Positions 1 to 5,884 of a stretch of DNA of 10,123 nucleotides are shown in pieces. Origin of the DNA: an uncultured Steroidobacter sp. (lineage in GTDB: Bacteria > Pseudomonadota > Gammaproteobacteria > Steroidobacterales > Steroidobacteraceae). The notes beneath the pieces are model-generated. The model made no database searches and was not told where the DNA came from. It was given only the letters and a program-made list of their open reading frames with translations. The stretch covers positions 1-10,123 of the forward strand of contig CAMLEO010000264.1 in the NCBI GenBank assembly GCA_946478975.1. Direction: 5' to 3'. Position numbers and translations under genes: made by a program. Position 1 is the stretch's first letter, and each line of letters opens with the position of its first letter.

Positions 1-982
1 AACGAGCTGCGCCCCGCGCCGGGTCCGTGTCGGCGACTTCGTAGTTAGGAAACACATAGCGGAAGCGCAGCCACTCGCGGTCCGCTTCCTCATGTTTGTT
101 TTCTTTGCGCAGCTGACGAATGTCACGCAGCCACTGCTCGGGATCCGAGTAGTTGCGTGGCTCGCTCTGTCGCTCGTCGGCATTACTCGCCGCTCCGGCA
201 GCGGCGGGCGCCGCGACAGTGTTGTGAGGACCAGCGGTTTGTTTCCGCTCGCTCCGCCGCTGGGCTGTGACGACCGCCTCTTGTAACGCATCCTCCGCTT
301 CGAGCTGGCGAGTTCGCGAATACACCGGCGCGGGCGCGGGAGCGGGCTGTGCCGGTGCCATGGCTCGCTTGGCCGTAACATCAACTTCCTCTTCGCGAGC
401 CGGCTTCTCGATCGGCACCTCCACATCTGCGCTGGGCGGTGGCGGACTCACGAACTGCGGAGCAACCGGCGCCGCCGGAGCGATCTCGGCCGGAGGTGCG
501 GCGTCCATCATGATCTCCGACTGCGGAGGCGCGACGGGCACGACATTTACAACATTCGCATCCGAGGCGACGCCCGCCGCAGCTTTGTCCCGAGCATCGT
601 CGGCTTCACGCGGCTGCTCGGCAGCTTCCTGCTTCGGCGGCAGGCCGGCCGGCGCTGAAACGGGCACGCTGAGATATGTTTCTTTGTGAACTCCGCTTTC
701 GATCACGATCGAAACAACCAACACCGCGGAGGCCGCCAGCGCAAGCGGGCCCGCCCATCGCATCCACGTGCGCGACTTCGGCGGCCGTGCCTTGACCGCT
801 TCCTCTGCCTGGCGCAGCACCAGACGATCCAGCTCGCTCGGAACATCGGGGCTGCGCAGCTGACGATACTGCTGCGACACTGCGGACCCTCCTCGCAGAT
901 ATTCCTCGAGCTGCTGCTCATCGGGCAGATCTTTGTCGGACCCCTCTTTGTCGACCCCACCTTTGTTGAACAAGTCGCTCAC
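1..982 (-). CDS. Putative single-pass anti-sigma factor, GTG start, C-terminus cut by window edge
   Basis: An open frame of 327 codons runs from a GTG at 982 to the left edge without a stop. The GTG shares four bases (GTGA) with the stop of the ECF sigma gene, so the pair is probably translationally coupled; no ATG fits, and no clear Shine-Dalgarno is seen. Seen in the protein: an acidic N-terminal region of about 70 residues (helical EEYLRGGS and PSELDRLVLRQAEEAV segments), one hydrophobic segment at about 73-94, a Pro/Ala-rich linker at about 100-275, and a charged helical hairpin at about 278-312 (DPEQWLRDIRQLRK, then ADREWLRFRYVFPNY). This layout and position suit a membrane-anchored anti-sigma factor: cytoplasmic part holding sigma, periplasmic part sensing. 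No zinc-type anti-sigma motif is visible, so the function rests on context. The hairpin looks like a natural C-terminus, so the stop probably lies just outside the window. LQEAVVTAQRR at 233-243 recurs in the lipoprotein of the same operon. Confidence 0.72.
   Translation of the reverse strand, partial: MSDLFNKGGVDKEGSDKDLPDEQQLEEYLRGGSAVSQQYRQLRSPDVPSELDRLVLRQAEEAVKARPPKSRTWMRWAGPLALAASAVLVVSIVIESGVHKETYLSVPVSAPAGLPPKQEAAEQPREADDARDKAAAGVASDANVVNVVPVAPPQSEIMMDAAPPAEIAPAAPVAPQFVSPPPPSADVEVPIEKPAREEEVDVTAKRAMAPAQPAPAPAPVYSRTRQLEAEDALQEAVVTAQRRSERKQTAGPHNTVAAPAAAGAASNADERQSEPRNYSDPEQWLRDIRQLRKENKHEEADREWLRFRYVFPNYEVADTDPARGAAR
254..286 (-). other. TonB-box-like motif LQEAVVTAQRR in the anti-sigma linker
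   Basis: Residues 233-243 of the putative anti-sigma factor lie in the predicted periplasmic linker, just before the C-terminal helical hairpin. The string matches the lipoprotein motif at 3232-3264 residue for residue. It resembles the V-V-T-A core of TonB boxes (for example DTLVVTA in BtuB). The similarity is seen; a TonB or receptor role is inference. Confidence 0.5.
365..394 (-). other. Possible second, degenerate TonB-box-like motif (EEEVDVTAKR)
   Basis: Residues 197-206 of the putative anti-sigma factor, 27 residues before the exact LQEAVVTAQRR copy, read EEEVDVTAKR. The pattern acidic-x-V-x-V-T-A-(K/Q)-R is kept. It is followed by KRAM and a Pro/Ala tract; the lipoprotein also has KRAM and a Pro/Ala tract near its motif. 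Confidence 0.3.
923..967 (-). repeat. Three tandem 15-nt repeats in the N-terminus of the anti-sigma gene
   Basis: Three imperfect in-frame 15-base units encode NKGGV, DKEGS and DKDLP (residues 6-20). Each unit begins with RACAAAG on the coding strand. This looks like a short coding duplication giving a flexible charged N-terminus ahead of the helical domain. Confidence 0.6.
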
Positions 983-1629
983 GATGACACGCTCGACTGC
1001 AGGCTGGGAGATTGATGCTGGCGCAAGGCGCCGCGGAGCTTGCCTAAGGCGTAACGCAGGCGGCTCTTGGCCGTTTCCATCGCGACGCCGGTGATGCGGC
1101 CGATATCTTCAAGGCCCAGCCCAGTCTCCTCGTACAACAAAAATACATCGCGCTGTTCCGCTGGCAGTGCATCCAGGGCGCGCTTGAAGTCGGCCCGCAA
1201 CTGCGATTCCGCCAGCGCCGCGTCGGGACTTTCCTGCGCCGGGCCGGAAAGCTCGTCCGCGAGCGCATCGACATCGAGCGTGCCCCGCTCCTGCGGCCGC
1301 CCGACCCGGCGGAACTGATCGACGGCGCAGTTGTGCGCGATATGAAACAAAAACGTGGTGAACTTGGCGCGGGCCTCGTAACGCTCGCGACTGGCGATCA
1401 CCTTGCTCCACACCTCCTGAAACAAATCGTTGGCCATCTCCGGGCTGTGACACAGCCGCTGCAGGTAACGATACAGCGCACCCTTGTGCCGCTGATACAG
1501 CACCTCGAACGCGCGCACGTCGCCGTCGCGATAGCGCAGCATGAGCGTCGTGTCGTCCGGCACAATAGCCGTGACGACCGACGCTCCTGCATCGTTCAGC
1601 TCACCCGCGGCGGTGGAGGAAACATCCAT
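979..1629 (-). CDS. ECF-type RNA polymerase sigma factor
   Basis: A 216-residue sigma-70 family protein that should recruit RNA polymerase to a dedicated promoter set. It has the two-domain ECF layout. Region 2 spans about 36-108 (DVRAFEVLYQRH, then MANDLFQEVWSKVI and FLFHIAHNCAVDQFRR, the core-binding and -10 parts). An acidic linker follows. Region 4 spans about 148-200 (ALPAEQRDVFLLYEETGLGLEDIGRITG, a helix-turn-helix ending METAKSRLRYALGKLR) and reads the -35. There is no region 1 or 3, as expected for ECF. The ATG at 1629 follows the lipoprotein stop by 12 bases with only a weak Shine-Dalgarno, and the stop overlaps the next gene's GTG. The N-terminal extension of about 30 residues is longer than usual. 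The gene is flanked by a putative sensor lipoprotein and a putative anti-sigma factor of the same unit, so the sigma is probably held inactive until an envelope signal arrives. The ECF subgroup cannot be assigned here. Confidence 0.93.
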   Translation of the reverse strand: MDVSSTAAGELNDAGASVVTAIVPDDTTLMLRYRDGDVRAFEVLYQRHKGALYRYLQRLCHSPEMANDLFQEVWSKVIASRERYEARAKFTTFLFHIAHNCAVDQFRRVGRPQERGTLDVDALADELSGPAQESPDAALAESQLRADFKRALDALPAEQRDVFLLYEETGLGLEDIGRITGVAMETAKSRLRYALGKLRGALRQHQSPSLQSSVSS

Positions 1630-1641
1630 GCAGCTAGCTTA

Positions 1642-3423
1642 TCACCGCGAGATCTGTCCCACCTTCGCATCGTTCGCGGGCGCGCCCGGCGTTAAGGTGC
1701 GCGCCAGCTCCACCAAGGAAACAAACTCCCGCCGATAGCCGTCGCGGTCCTCGGCGAGAGCGCCTCTCGCCAGCTTGGTCACATCGGCGTAGCTGAAGTC
1801 GCCAACGTATTTGCCGCCGCGGAGCAGCTGACCGAAGGCGGCGACGCTGGCGGCGAACCTGAAGTTGGCCGATAACTGGTCCGCCGACGCAATGGCGCTC
1901 TTGCGAATCGGATATTCCAGCAGCTGGCTGGTCTCAGCGGCCGGCATCTTGTAACGCAACTTCACATTCGCCAGCTCACCGTTGCCCGCAACCTTGGTCG
2001 TCGGCGCGGCGTAGCGCAGAGGATCGACGCTGCCCTTCGCACCGACCGGCACGACTTCATACAACGCGGTGACGCGGTGACCGGCGCCGATCTCGCCCGC
2101 GTCCACTTTGTCGTTGTTGAAATCCTCCCGCGCCAGCATGCGATTCTCGTAACCGATCAGCCGATATTCGAGCACTTCGGCCGGATTGAACTCCACCTGG
2201 ATCTTCACATCCTTGGCGATGGTGAACAGCGTCGAGCTCAGCTCCGACACCAGCACCTTGCGCGCTTCCGACAACGTATCGATGTACGCGTAGTTGCCGT
2301 TGCCCGCGTCGGCCAGGCGCTCCATCAGCTGATCGTTGTAATTGCCGGTGCCAAAGCCCAGCGTCGTCAGCTCCACGCCGGTGCCGCGCTCGCGTTCGGC
2401 CATATCGACCAGCGCTTCGAAATCCACCGTGCCGACGTTGAAATCGCCGTCGGTCGCGAGCACCACGCGATTGATGCCGCCTTTCATGAACGTCGCGTGC
2501 GCGAGTTGATACGCGCGCTCGATGCCAGACGCACCATTGGTCGAGCCGCCCGCCTGCAATCGCGAGACCGCTTCGATGATGCGATGTTTCTGATCGCCCG
2601 ACGTCGGCTCCAGCACCACGCCCGAGCTGCCCGCAAACACGACCATGGACACACGATCGCGCGCCGTGAGCTGCTCGGTCAGCAAACGAAACGATTTCTG
2701 TAACAACGGCAGCTTGTCGGGTTCGTTCATCGAGCCCGACACATCGATGAGAAACACCAGGTTCGCGGCCGGCCGCTGCTCCGCTTGAATCTCGTAGCCT
2801 TTGATGCCGACGCTGAGCAACAGTGCCGAGGGATTCCACGGCGCCGGCGCCACTTCGGTGGAAACACGGAACGGCGTTTCACGATTGGTCGGCGGCGCGT
2901 AGTCGTAGTCGAAATAGTTGATCATCTCTTCGACGCGCACCGCGTCCTGCGGCGGCAATCGCCCTTCGTTGAGGAAACGACGCACGTTGGCGTATGCACC
3001 GGTGTCCACATCGATCGAGAACGTCGAGACGGGATGCTCCGAGACCAGTTGCACTGGATTGTCTTGCTGATGCTGATATCGCTCGGTGTCGTACGGCTGC
3101 TGATAAGGAGGAATGAATCCAGGCGCGATCGCGGCGGGCGCGGGCATCGGCGCATAGACGGCTTGTTTGTCCGCTTCCATTGCGCGTTTTTCGGCCGCAT
3201 GCCGTGAGCGTGGGCCGGCTGCATTGCCCGCTCTTCTTTGGGCCGTAACGACAGCTTCCTGGAGGACGGCCTCCTCGGGCGGCGGCTGAACCGCATCCTG
3301 CGCTGGCGTGGACTGCCGGTCGTCGACGGCGACCTGGCGCTCCGACTCCTCCCGCTTCCCCGCGCAGGCCGCGATCACGGCGGCTGCGATCAGCACTGAA
3401 CCCCGACTGACGACCCGATGCAT
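1642..3423 (-). CDS. YfbK-like von Willebrand factor A lipoprotein
   Basis: A 593-residue envelope protein. The N-terminus is a lipoprotein signal (basic start, hydrophobic 9-19, lipobox IAAC with the lipidated Cys at 20). Position +2 is Ala, which by the enterobacterial rule would favour the outer membrane. A Pro/Ala-rich tether (about 21-115) carries LQEAVVTAQRR at 54-64. The YfbK-type N-terminal region follows at about 115-210 (STFSIDVDTGAYANVRRFL and MINYFDYDY). The VWA domain covers about 220-400 with an intact metal-ion site: DVSGS at 227-231, Thr295 in GGSTNG, Asp325 in ATDGD. A YfbK C-terminal region (about 400-580) completes it. VWA domains bind protein partners through a divalent metal. 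The ATG at 3423 has GGGGA eight bases upstream. It is the first gene of a unit with an ECF sigma and its presumed anti-sigma, so a sensing or scaffolding role in their signalling is inferred. Family assignment is firm; the partner is unknown. Confidence 0.93.
   Translation of the reverse strand: MHRVVSRGSVLIAAAVIAACAGKREESERQVAVDDRQSTPAQDAVQPPPEEAVLQEAVVTAQRRAGNAAGPRSRHAAEKRAMEADKQAVYAPMPAPAAIAPGFIPPYQQPYDTERYQHQQDNPVQLVSEHPVSTFSIDVDTGAYANVRRFLNEGRLPPQDAVRVEEMINYFDYDYAPPTNRETPFRVSTEVAPAPWNPSALLLSVGIKGYEIQAEQRPAANLVFLIDVSGSMNEPDKLPLLQKSFRLLTEQLTARDRVSMVVFAGSSGVVLEPTSGDQKHRIIEAVSRLQAGGSTNGASGIERAYQLAHATFMKGGINRVVLATDGDFNVGTVDFEALVDMAERERGTGVELTTLGFGTGNYNDQLMERLADAGNGNYAYIDTLSEARKVLVSELSSTLFTIAKDVKIQVEFNPAEVLEYRLIGYENRMLAREDFNNDKVDAGEIGAGHRVTALYEVVPVGAKGSVDPLRYAAPTTKVAGNGELANVKLRYKMPAAETSQLLEYPIRKSAIASADQLSANFRFAASVAAFGQLLRGGKYVGDFSYADVTKLARGALAEDRDGYRREFVSLVELARTLTPGAPANDAKVGQISR
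3232..3264 (-). other. TonB-box-like motif LQEAVVTAQRR in the lipoprotein tether
   Basis: Residues 54-64 of the VWA lipoprotein lie about 34 residues after the lipidated Cys, in a disordered-looking tether. The residues are identical to 254-286, but 9 of 11 codons differ, including AGA-AGA for the two arginines where the other gene has CGG-CGG. The similarity to TonB boxes is seen; function is inferred. Confidence 0.5.
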
Positions 3424-3440
3424 GGTGCGTTCCCCAGTTC

Positions 3441-3455
3441 GACGCTGTGTGCGTC
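3441..3455 (-). repeat. Small inverted repeat in the leader of the VWA lipoprotein gene
   Basis: GACGC-ACACA-GCGTC on the minus strand forms a perfect 5-bp stem with a 5-base loop, 17 bases upstream of the ATG. It could be an operator or a leader hairpin. The arms are short enough for chance. Confidence 0.3.
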
Positions 3456-3466
3456 ACTGGAAGCTA

Positions 3467-3497
3467 TGAACGGCGGGTCGCGCCGATTCGGGTTAAA
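3467..3497 (-). promoter_or_regulatory. Candidate ECF-type promoter for the VWA-sigma-anti-sigma unit
   Basis: In the 78-base gap upstream of the lipoprotein gene, the minus strand reads TTTAACCC (3497-3490), then 17 bases, then CGTTCA (3472-3467). The AAC of the -35 and CGT of the -10 are the parts most often kept in ECF promoters, which would fit autoregulation by the operon's own sigma. Only one site was read, AAC-to-CGT spacing (19 bases) is slightly long, and the preceding gene is on the same strand, so read-through is also possible. Confidence 0.22.
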
Positions 3498-3501
3498 GGA
3501 T

Positions 3502-3945
3502 CTATTCGGGCCCCCACAGCAGCTCGTCCAGCAGCTTGTCCCGGGGCGGCCAGCCGTAGCGGTCCAGGTCCACTCGCCCGCCCACGAAATCGATACCTTC
3601 AGCTTCCAGCTGTTGGCGCTGGCGGTCGTAACTGTCACTGCCCTGGGGAAACGAAATGCGCCCGCTGGCGTTGATGACACGAAACCACGGCAGCCCCTTC
3701 GAGGCGGGCGTTTGTCGTAATACGGTGCCGACCAAACGTGCCCGCCGCGGCAGGCCTGCAACTTCGGCCACCACTCCGTACGGGCAGACCCGCCCTCGCG
3801 GAATTTTCTTCACGGCCGCAATGATTCTGGCCGCGTCGCTGTCGGCAACGACTGGCGGTCGTTTGCTCACCTTGCTGGCGCGAGTAGCTTTTTTTCGCGG
3901 GCCTCGCGAGGCAGCGCGGATGTTTGTTTTCTTTTTACGGGCCAT
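3502..3945 (-). CDS. Alkyltransferase-like (ATL) protein, MGMT-family DNA lesion binder without the active cysteine
   Basis: The start at 3945 gives 147 residues and is chosen because GGAG lies nine bases upstream; an in-frame ATG pair at 3999-3994 has no ribosome site. The MGMT DNA-binding domain covers about 36-135: IPRGRVCPYGVVAEVAG with Tyr56, then the helix with Arg70 in RLVGTVLR (equivalent by eye to the arginine finger of human MGMT), then LPWFRVINASGRIS. In true O6-alkylguanine transferases the last motif is PCHR with an alkyl-accepting Cys; here it is Pro86-Trp87-Phe88-Arg89, so the protein cannot repair by direct transfer. Known ATLs bind and flip O6-alkylguanine and hand it to nucleotide excision repair; that role is inferred. 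The first 30 residues are rich in Lys and Arg, an unusual basic tail. The gene is divergent from the NTF2-like gene across 71 bases and lies 78 bases upstream of the VWA unit. Confidence 0.88.
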   Translation of the reverse strand: MARKKKTNIRAASRGPRKKATRASKVSKRPPVVADSDAARIIAAVKKIPRGRVCPYGVVAEVAGLPRRARLVGTVLRQTPASKGLPWFRVINASGRISFPQGSDSYDRQRQQLEAEGIDFVGGRVDLDRYGWPPRDKLLDELLWGPE

Positions 3946-3954
3946 GCAGATCGT

Positions 3955-3958
3955 CTCC
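3955..3958 (-). promoter_or_regulatory. Ribosome binding site that decides the ATL start
   Basis: GGAG on the minus strand, nine bases before the ATG at 3945-3943. The farther in-frame ATG codons near 3999 have no comparable purine-rich site, so the shorter protein is preferred. Confidence 0.55.
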
Positions 3959-3961
3959 GGC

Positions 3962-3990
3962 GGGAACCTCGGCGGCGGCGCCGTGTTCCC
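3962..3990. repeat. GGGAAC-N17-GTTCCC inverted repeat between divergent genes
   Basis: Perfect 6-bp arms at 3962-3967 and 3985-3990, with centres 23 bases apart (about two helical turns), sit in the 71-base gap between the ATL and NTF2-like genes. A dimeric regulator acting on both genes could bind here. Alternatively, each arm is GGAAC-like and could be part of an ECF-type -35. No regulator is identified. Confidence 0.35.
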
Positions 3991-4016
3991 TATCATCATC
4001 GCCCGCGGAGAATGAC

Positions 4017-4433
4017 ATGGACGACACTTCCTTTGACAGCTTCATGCGTCAGCGTCGCCAGGTGGCGGCCGCCTTCGTCAACGGCGACCCCGCGCCGCTG
4101 CGCGAAATTTCCACGTCGGTCGATCCTGCAACGATCTTCGGACCGGGCGGCGGCGTCGAGCAAGGTGCGGCTCACGTGCTTTCGGTGAACGAAGCGGGCT
4201 CGCGACAATTTCAGCGGGGCGGAACCACCGAACTGGAAGTCTTACATCATGGGTCGGACGGCAATCTGGCGTACTGGACCGGTTGGCAGCACGCGTCGGT
4301 GCGCATGGCAGGTGCAGAGCAGCCGACGCCCATGAAGCTGCGCGTGACCGAAATATTCCGTCGCGAGAACAGCGCCTGGAAACTCGTGCACCGTCACGCC
4401 GATCCGCTGGCGGAAGCGAAGCCGAAGCGCTAG
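4017..4433 (+). CDS. NTF2-like / SnoaL-fold small protein (DUF4440-type)
   Basis: 138 residues. The ATG at 4017 has GGAG six bases upstream; the frame stays open further 5' but without a ribosome site. The pattern fits the cone-shaped NTF2-like fold: an N-terminal helix with RQVAAAFVNGDPAPL (about 13-28), a glycine-rich loop GPGGGVEQG (42-50), and late strands LAYWTGWQHASVRM (about 84-97) and LRVTEIFRRENSAWKLVHRHAD (about 108-129), the usual signature of SnoaL/DUF4440 proteins. Members include ketosteroid-isomerase-like enzymes and many uncharacterised proteins. I see no catalytic pair that would justify naming a substrate. There is no signal peptide, so it is likely cytoplasmic. It is divergent from the ATL gene, and its stop interlocks with the symporter's stop in CTAG at 4430-4433. 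Confidence 0.85.
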   Translation: MDDTSFDSFMRQRRQVAAAFVNGDPAPLREISTSVDPATIFGPGGGVEQGAAHVLSVNEAGSRQFQRGGTTELEVLHHGSDGNLAYWTGWQHASVRMAGAEQPTPMKLRVTEIFRRENSAWKLVHRHADPLAEAKPKR

Positions 4434-5884
4434 ATCGGGATGCGATCGTGCACTGTTTCCTGCGAGCGGTCGGCGCGATCGGGATTGCGTCGCCGCTCGC
4501 CGCCGGTGAGCGCGATGCCCAGCGACGTCACAAACGGCAGCACGCGCTCCAGGAAGTCGCCGGGCGAGTCGGGCAGCAGATGAAACAACAACGACAACAA
4601 GAATCCTGACCACATCGCACCGAGCGTCGCACCCGGGCGCACACGCTTGCCGCACAGTCGCACCAGGAGCAGCGGCCCGAACGACGCGCCGATTGCGGTG
4701 TAACCAAACATTGCGTGATCGAACACGGTTGACGGCGCGAACAGCGTCGAGACCGCTACACACACTGCGGCGAGCACCATCGCCGCGCGATTCCATGCCA
4801 GCGACAACGGCGCATTCAACTTGCGCGTGTCGATCGCCATAGCGGCAGAGAGCGCGAGCAACTGACTGCCGAGATTCGCAATGATCGCCGCAATCAGCGA
4901 AGCGACGATGACAGCGGCGACGCCTGGCGGCAACGCTCGATCCGCGATAGCAAACATCGACAGCTCGGGACGATTCAGCCCTGCGTACAGAATGTTTGCA
5001 GCCAGGCCGCACACCAGCACCACGCCCAGCAACAGCGCAATCATTCCCAGTGCCAGCCAGCTCGCGAGGCGCAGCGCCGATTCATCGCGAGCGGCCATGA
5101 ATCGGGTCGCGATCTGCGGCTGCCCGATGCTGCCCAGGCCGATGCCAAACACGCCCGCCGCGAACGCCAATGCGACCACGCCGCTGCGCCCGCCGAACCA
5201 ATCGGTTTCAAGCGGCCCCAGCGCCGTGAGCGCAACTTCCAATTGTTCCGTGCCGCCGATCGCGACATACGCCGGCAGCAGCAACAAAGTAGCAAGCAAG
5301 CCGATGATGATCACTTGCACGGCATCGCCGATCGCGCACGCGCGCAGACCACCAGAGAATACGCCCACCGCCACCAGCGCCACCGAGGTGAGCGCCATGC
5401 TGATGAGATTGAAGCCGAACTCCTGCACCAGCAGCTCGCCTGCGAAACGCATCATCGCGCTCGCCTGCAGCAGCACGCACGCGATGAAAATCACAATCGC
5501 CGAACGTGCGACCAGCGGCTGCAGGCGATCGCCGGCATCGACACTCAACATTTGTAACAACGTTGCATGGCCCTGCCCCATCGAAGCCTGCCGCAGGCGA
5601 GGAGCGATAAAGAAAAGATTCAGCGCCGCGCCGACGACAAACGCGCCCCAAATCCACGCGGCCGAATAGCCCCATGCGAAAGCGGCACCGGCCAATGTCA
5701 TCAACAACCAGGCGTTGGCGGTGTTGGCCGTGCAACTCACAGCGAGCAGCCATGCGCCGAGACGCCGGTTTGCGAGCACGAAATCAGCTGCGTTGTGCGT
5801 GCGTCGGCCCGCCCACACCGCCACGACCAGCAACAGTGCCGCGAACGACGTCAGCGTCAGCAACACGGTGCCGGAACGATTCAT
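4430..5884 (-). CDS. PutP-like solute:sodium symporter (SSF family) with altered sodium-site residues
   Basis: 484 residues with about 13 hydrophobic segments (near 5-26, 44-70, 75-95, 122-142, 155-178, 185-208, 236-256, 272-297, 318-346, 365-386, 391-411, 415-437, 445-460), the usual count for the family. Family marks include ADFVLANRRLG before the first-helix motif (33-43), APRLR after it (94-98), and GSIGQPQIATRFMAARD (251-267), close to the GQPHIIARFMA stretch of the proline transporter PutP. The ATG at 5884 overlaps the ampD stop (ATGA) and has AAGG seven bases upstream; the frame is open far beyond, but only as the shadow of ampD. Compared by eye with PutP, Asp55 is Thr55, Ser57 is Asn57, and the Ser340-Thr341 pair of helix 8 is Ala336-Asn337. 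Sodium coupling is therefore doubtful. The substrate is unknown; a peptidoglycan-derived compound is a guess from the ampD linkage. Confidence 0.9.
   Translation of the reverse strand: MNRSGTVLLTLTSFAALLLVVAVWAGRRTHNAADFVLANRRLGAWLLAVSCTANTANAWLLMTLAGAAFAWGYSAAWIWGAFVVGAALNLFFIAPRLRQASMGQGHATLLQMLSVDAGDRLQPLVARSAIVIFIACVLLQASAMMRFAGELLVQEFGFNLISMALTSVALVAVGVFSGGLRACAIGDAVQVIIIGLLATLLLLPAYVAIGGTEQLEVALTALGPLETDWFGGRSGVVALAFAAGVFGIGLGSIGQPQIATRFMAARDESALRLASWLALGMIALLLGVVLVCGLAANILYAGLNRPELSMFAIADRALPPGVAAVIVASLIAAIIANLGSQLLALSAAMAIDTRKLNAPLSLAWNRAAMVLAAVCVAVSTLFAPSTVFDHAMFGYTAIGASFGPLLLVRLCGKRVRPGATLGAMWSGFLLSLLFHLLPDSPGDFLERVLPFVTSLGIALTGGERRRNPDRADRSQETVHDRIPI

Noticed and set aside
267..1015. 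Plus-strand open frames at the left edge (267-689 and 686-1015)
   Set aside because: They are shadows of the minus-strand anti-sigma gene, which has a membrane segment, coupled start and sensible domain order; the plus frames are low-complexity Ala/Gly/Ser or Arg-rich.
2057..2839. Long alternative frames over the VWA gene on both strands
   Set aside because: Arg/His/Gly-rich compositions typical of shadow frames in GC-rich DNA; the VWA frame holds all recognisable domains.
92..3934. A 15-base exact repeat ATGTTTGTTTTCTTT at 92-106 and 3920-3934
   Set aside because: Both fall in Lys-coding A-rich stretches of minus-strand genes, in different reading frames and unrelated proteins; most likely coincidence.
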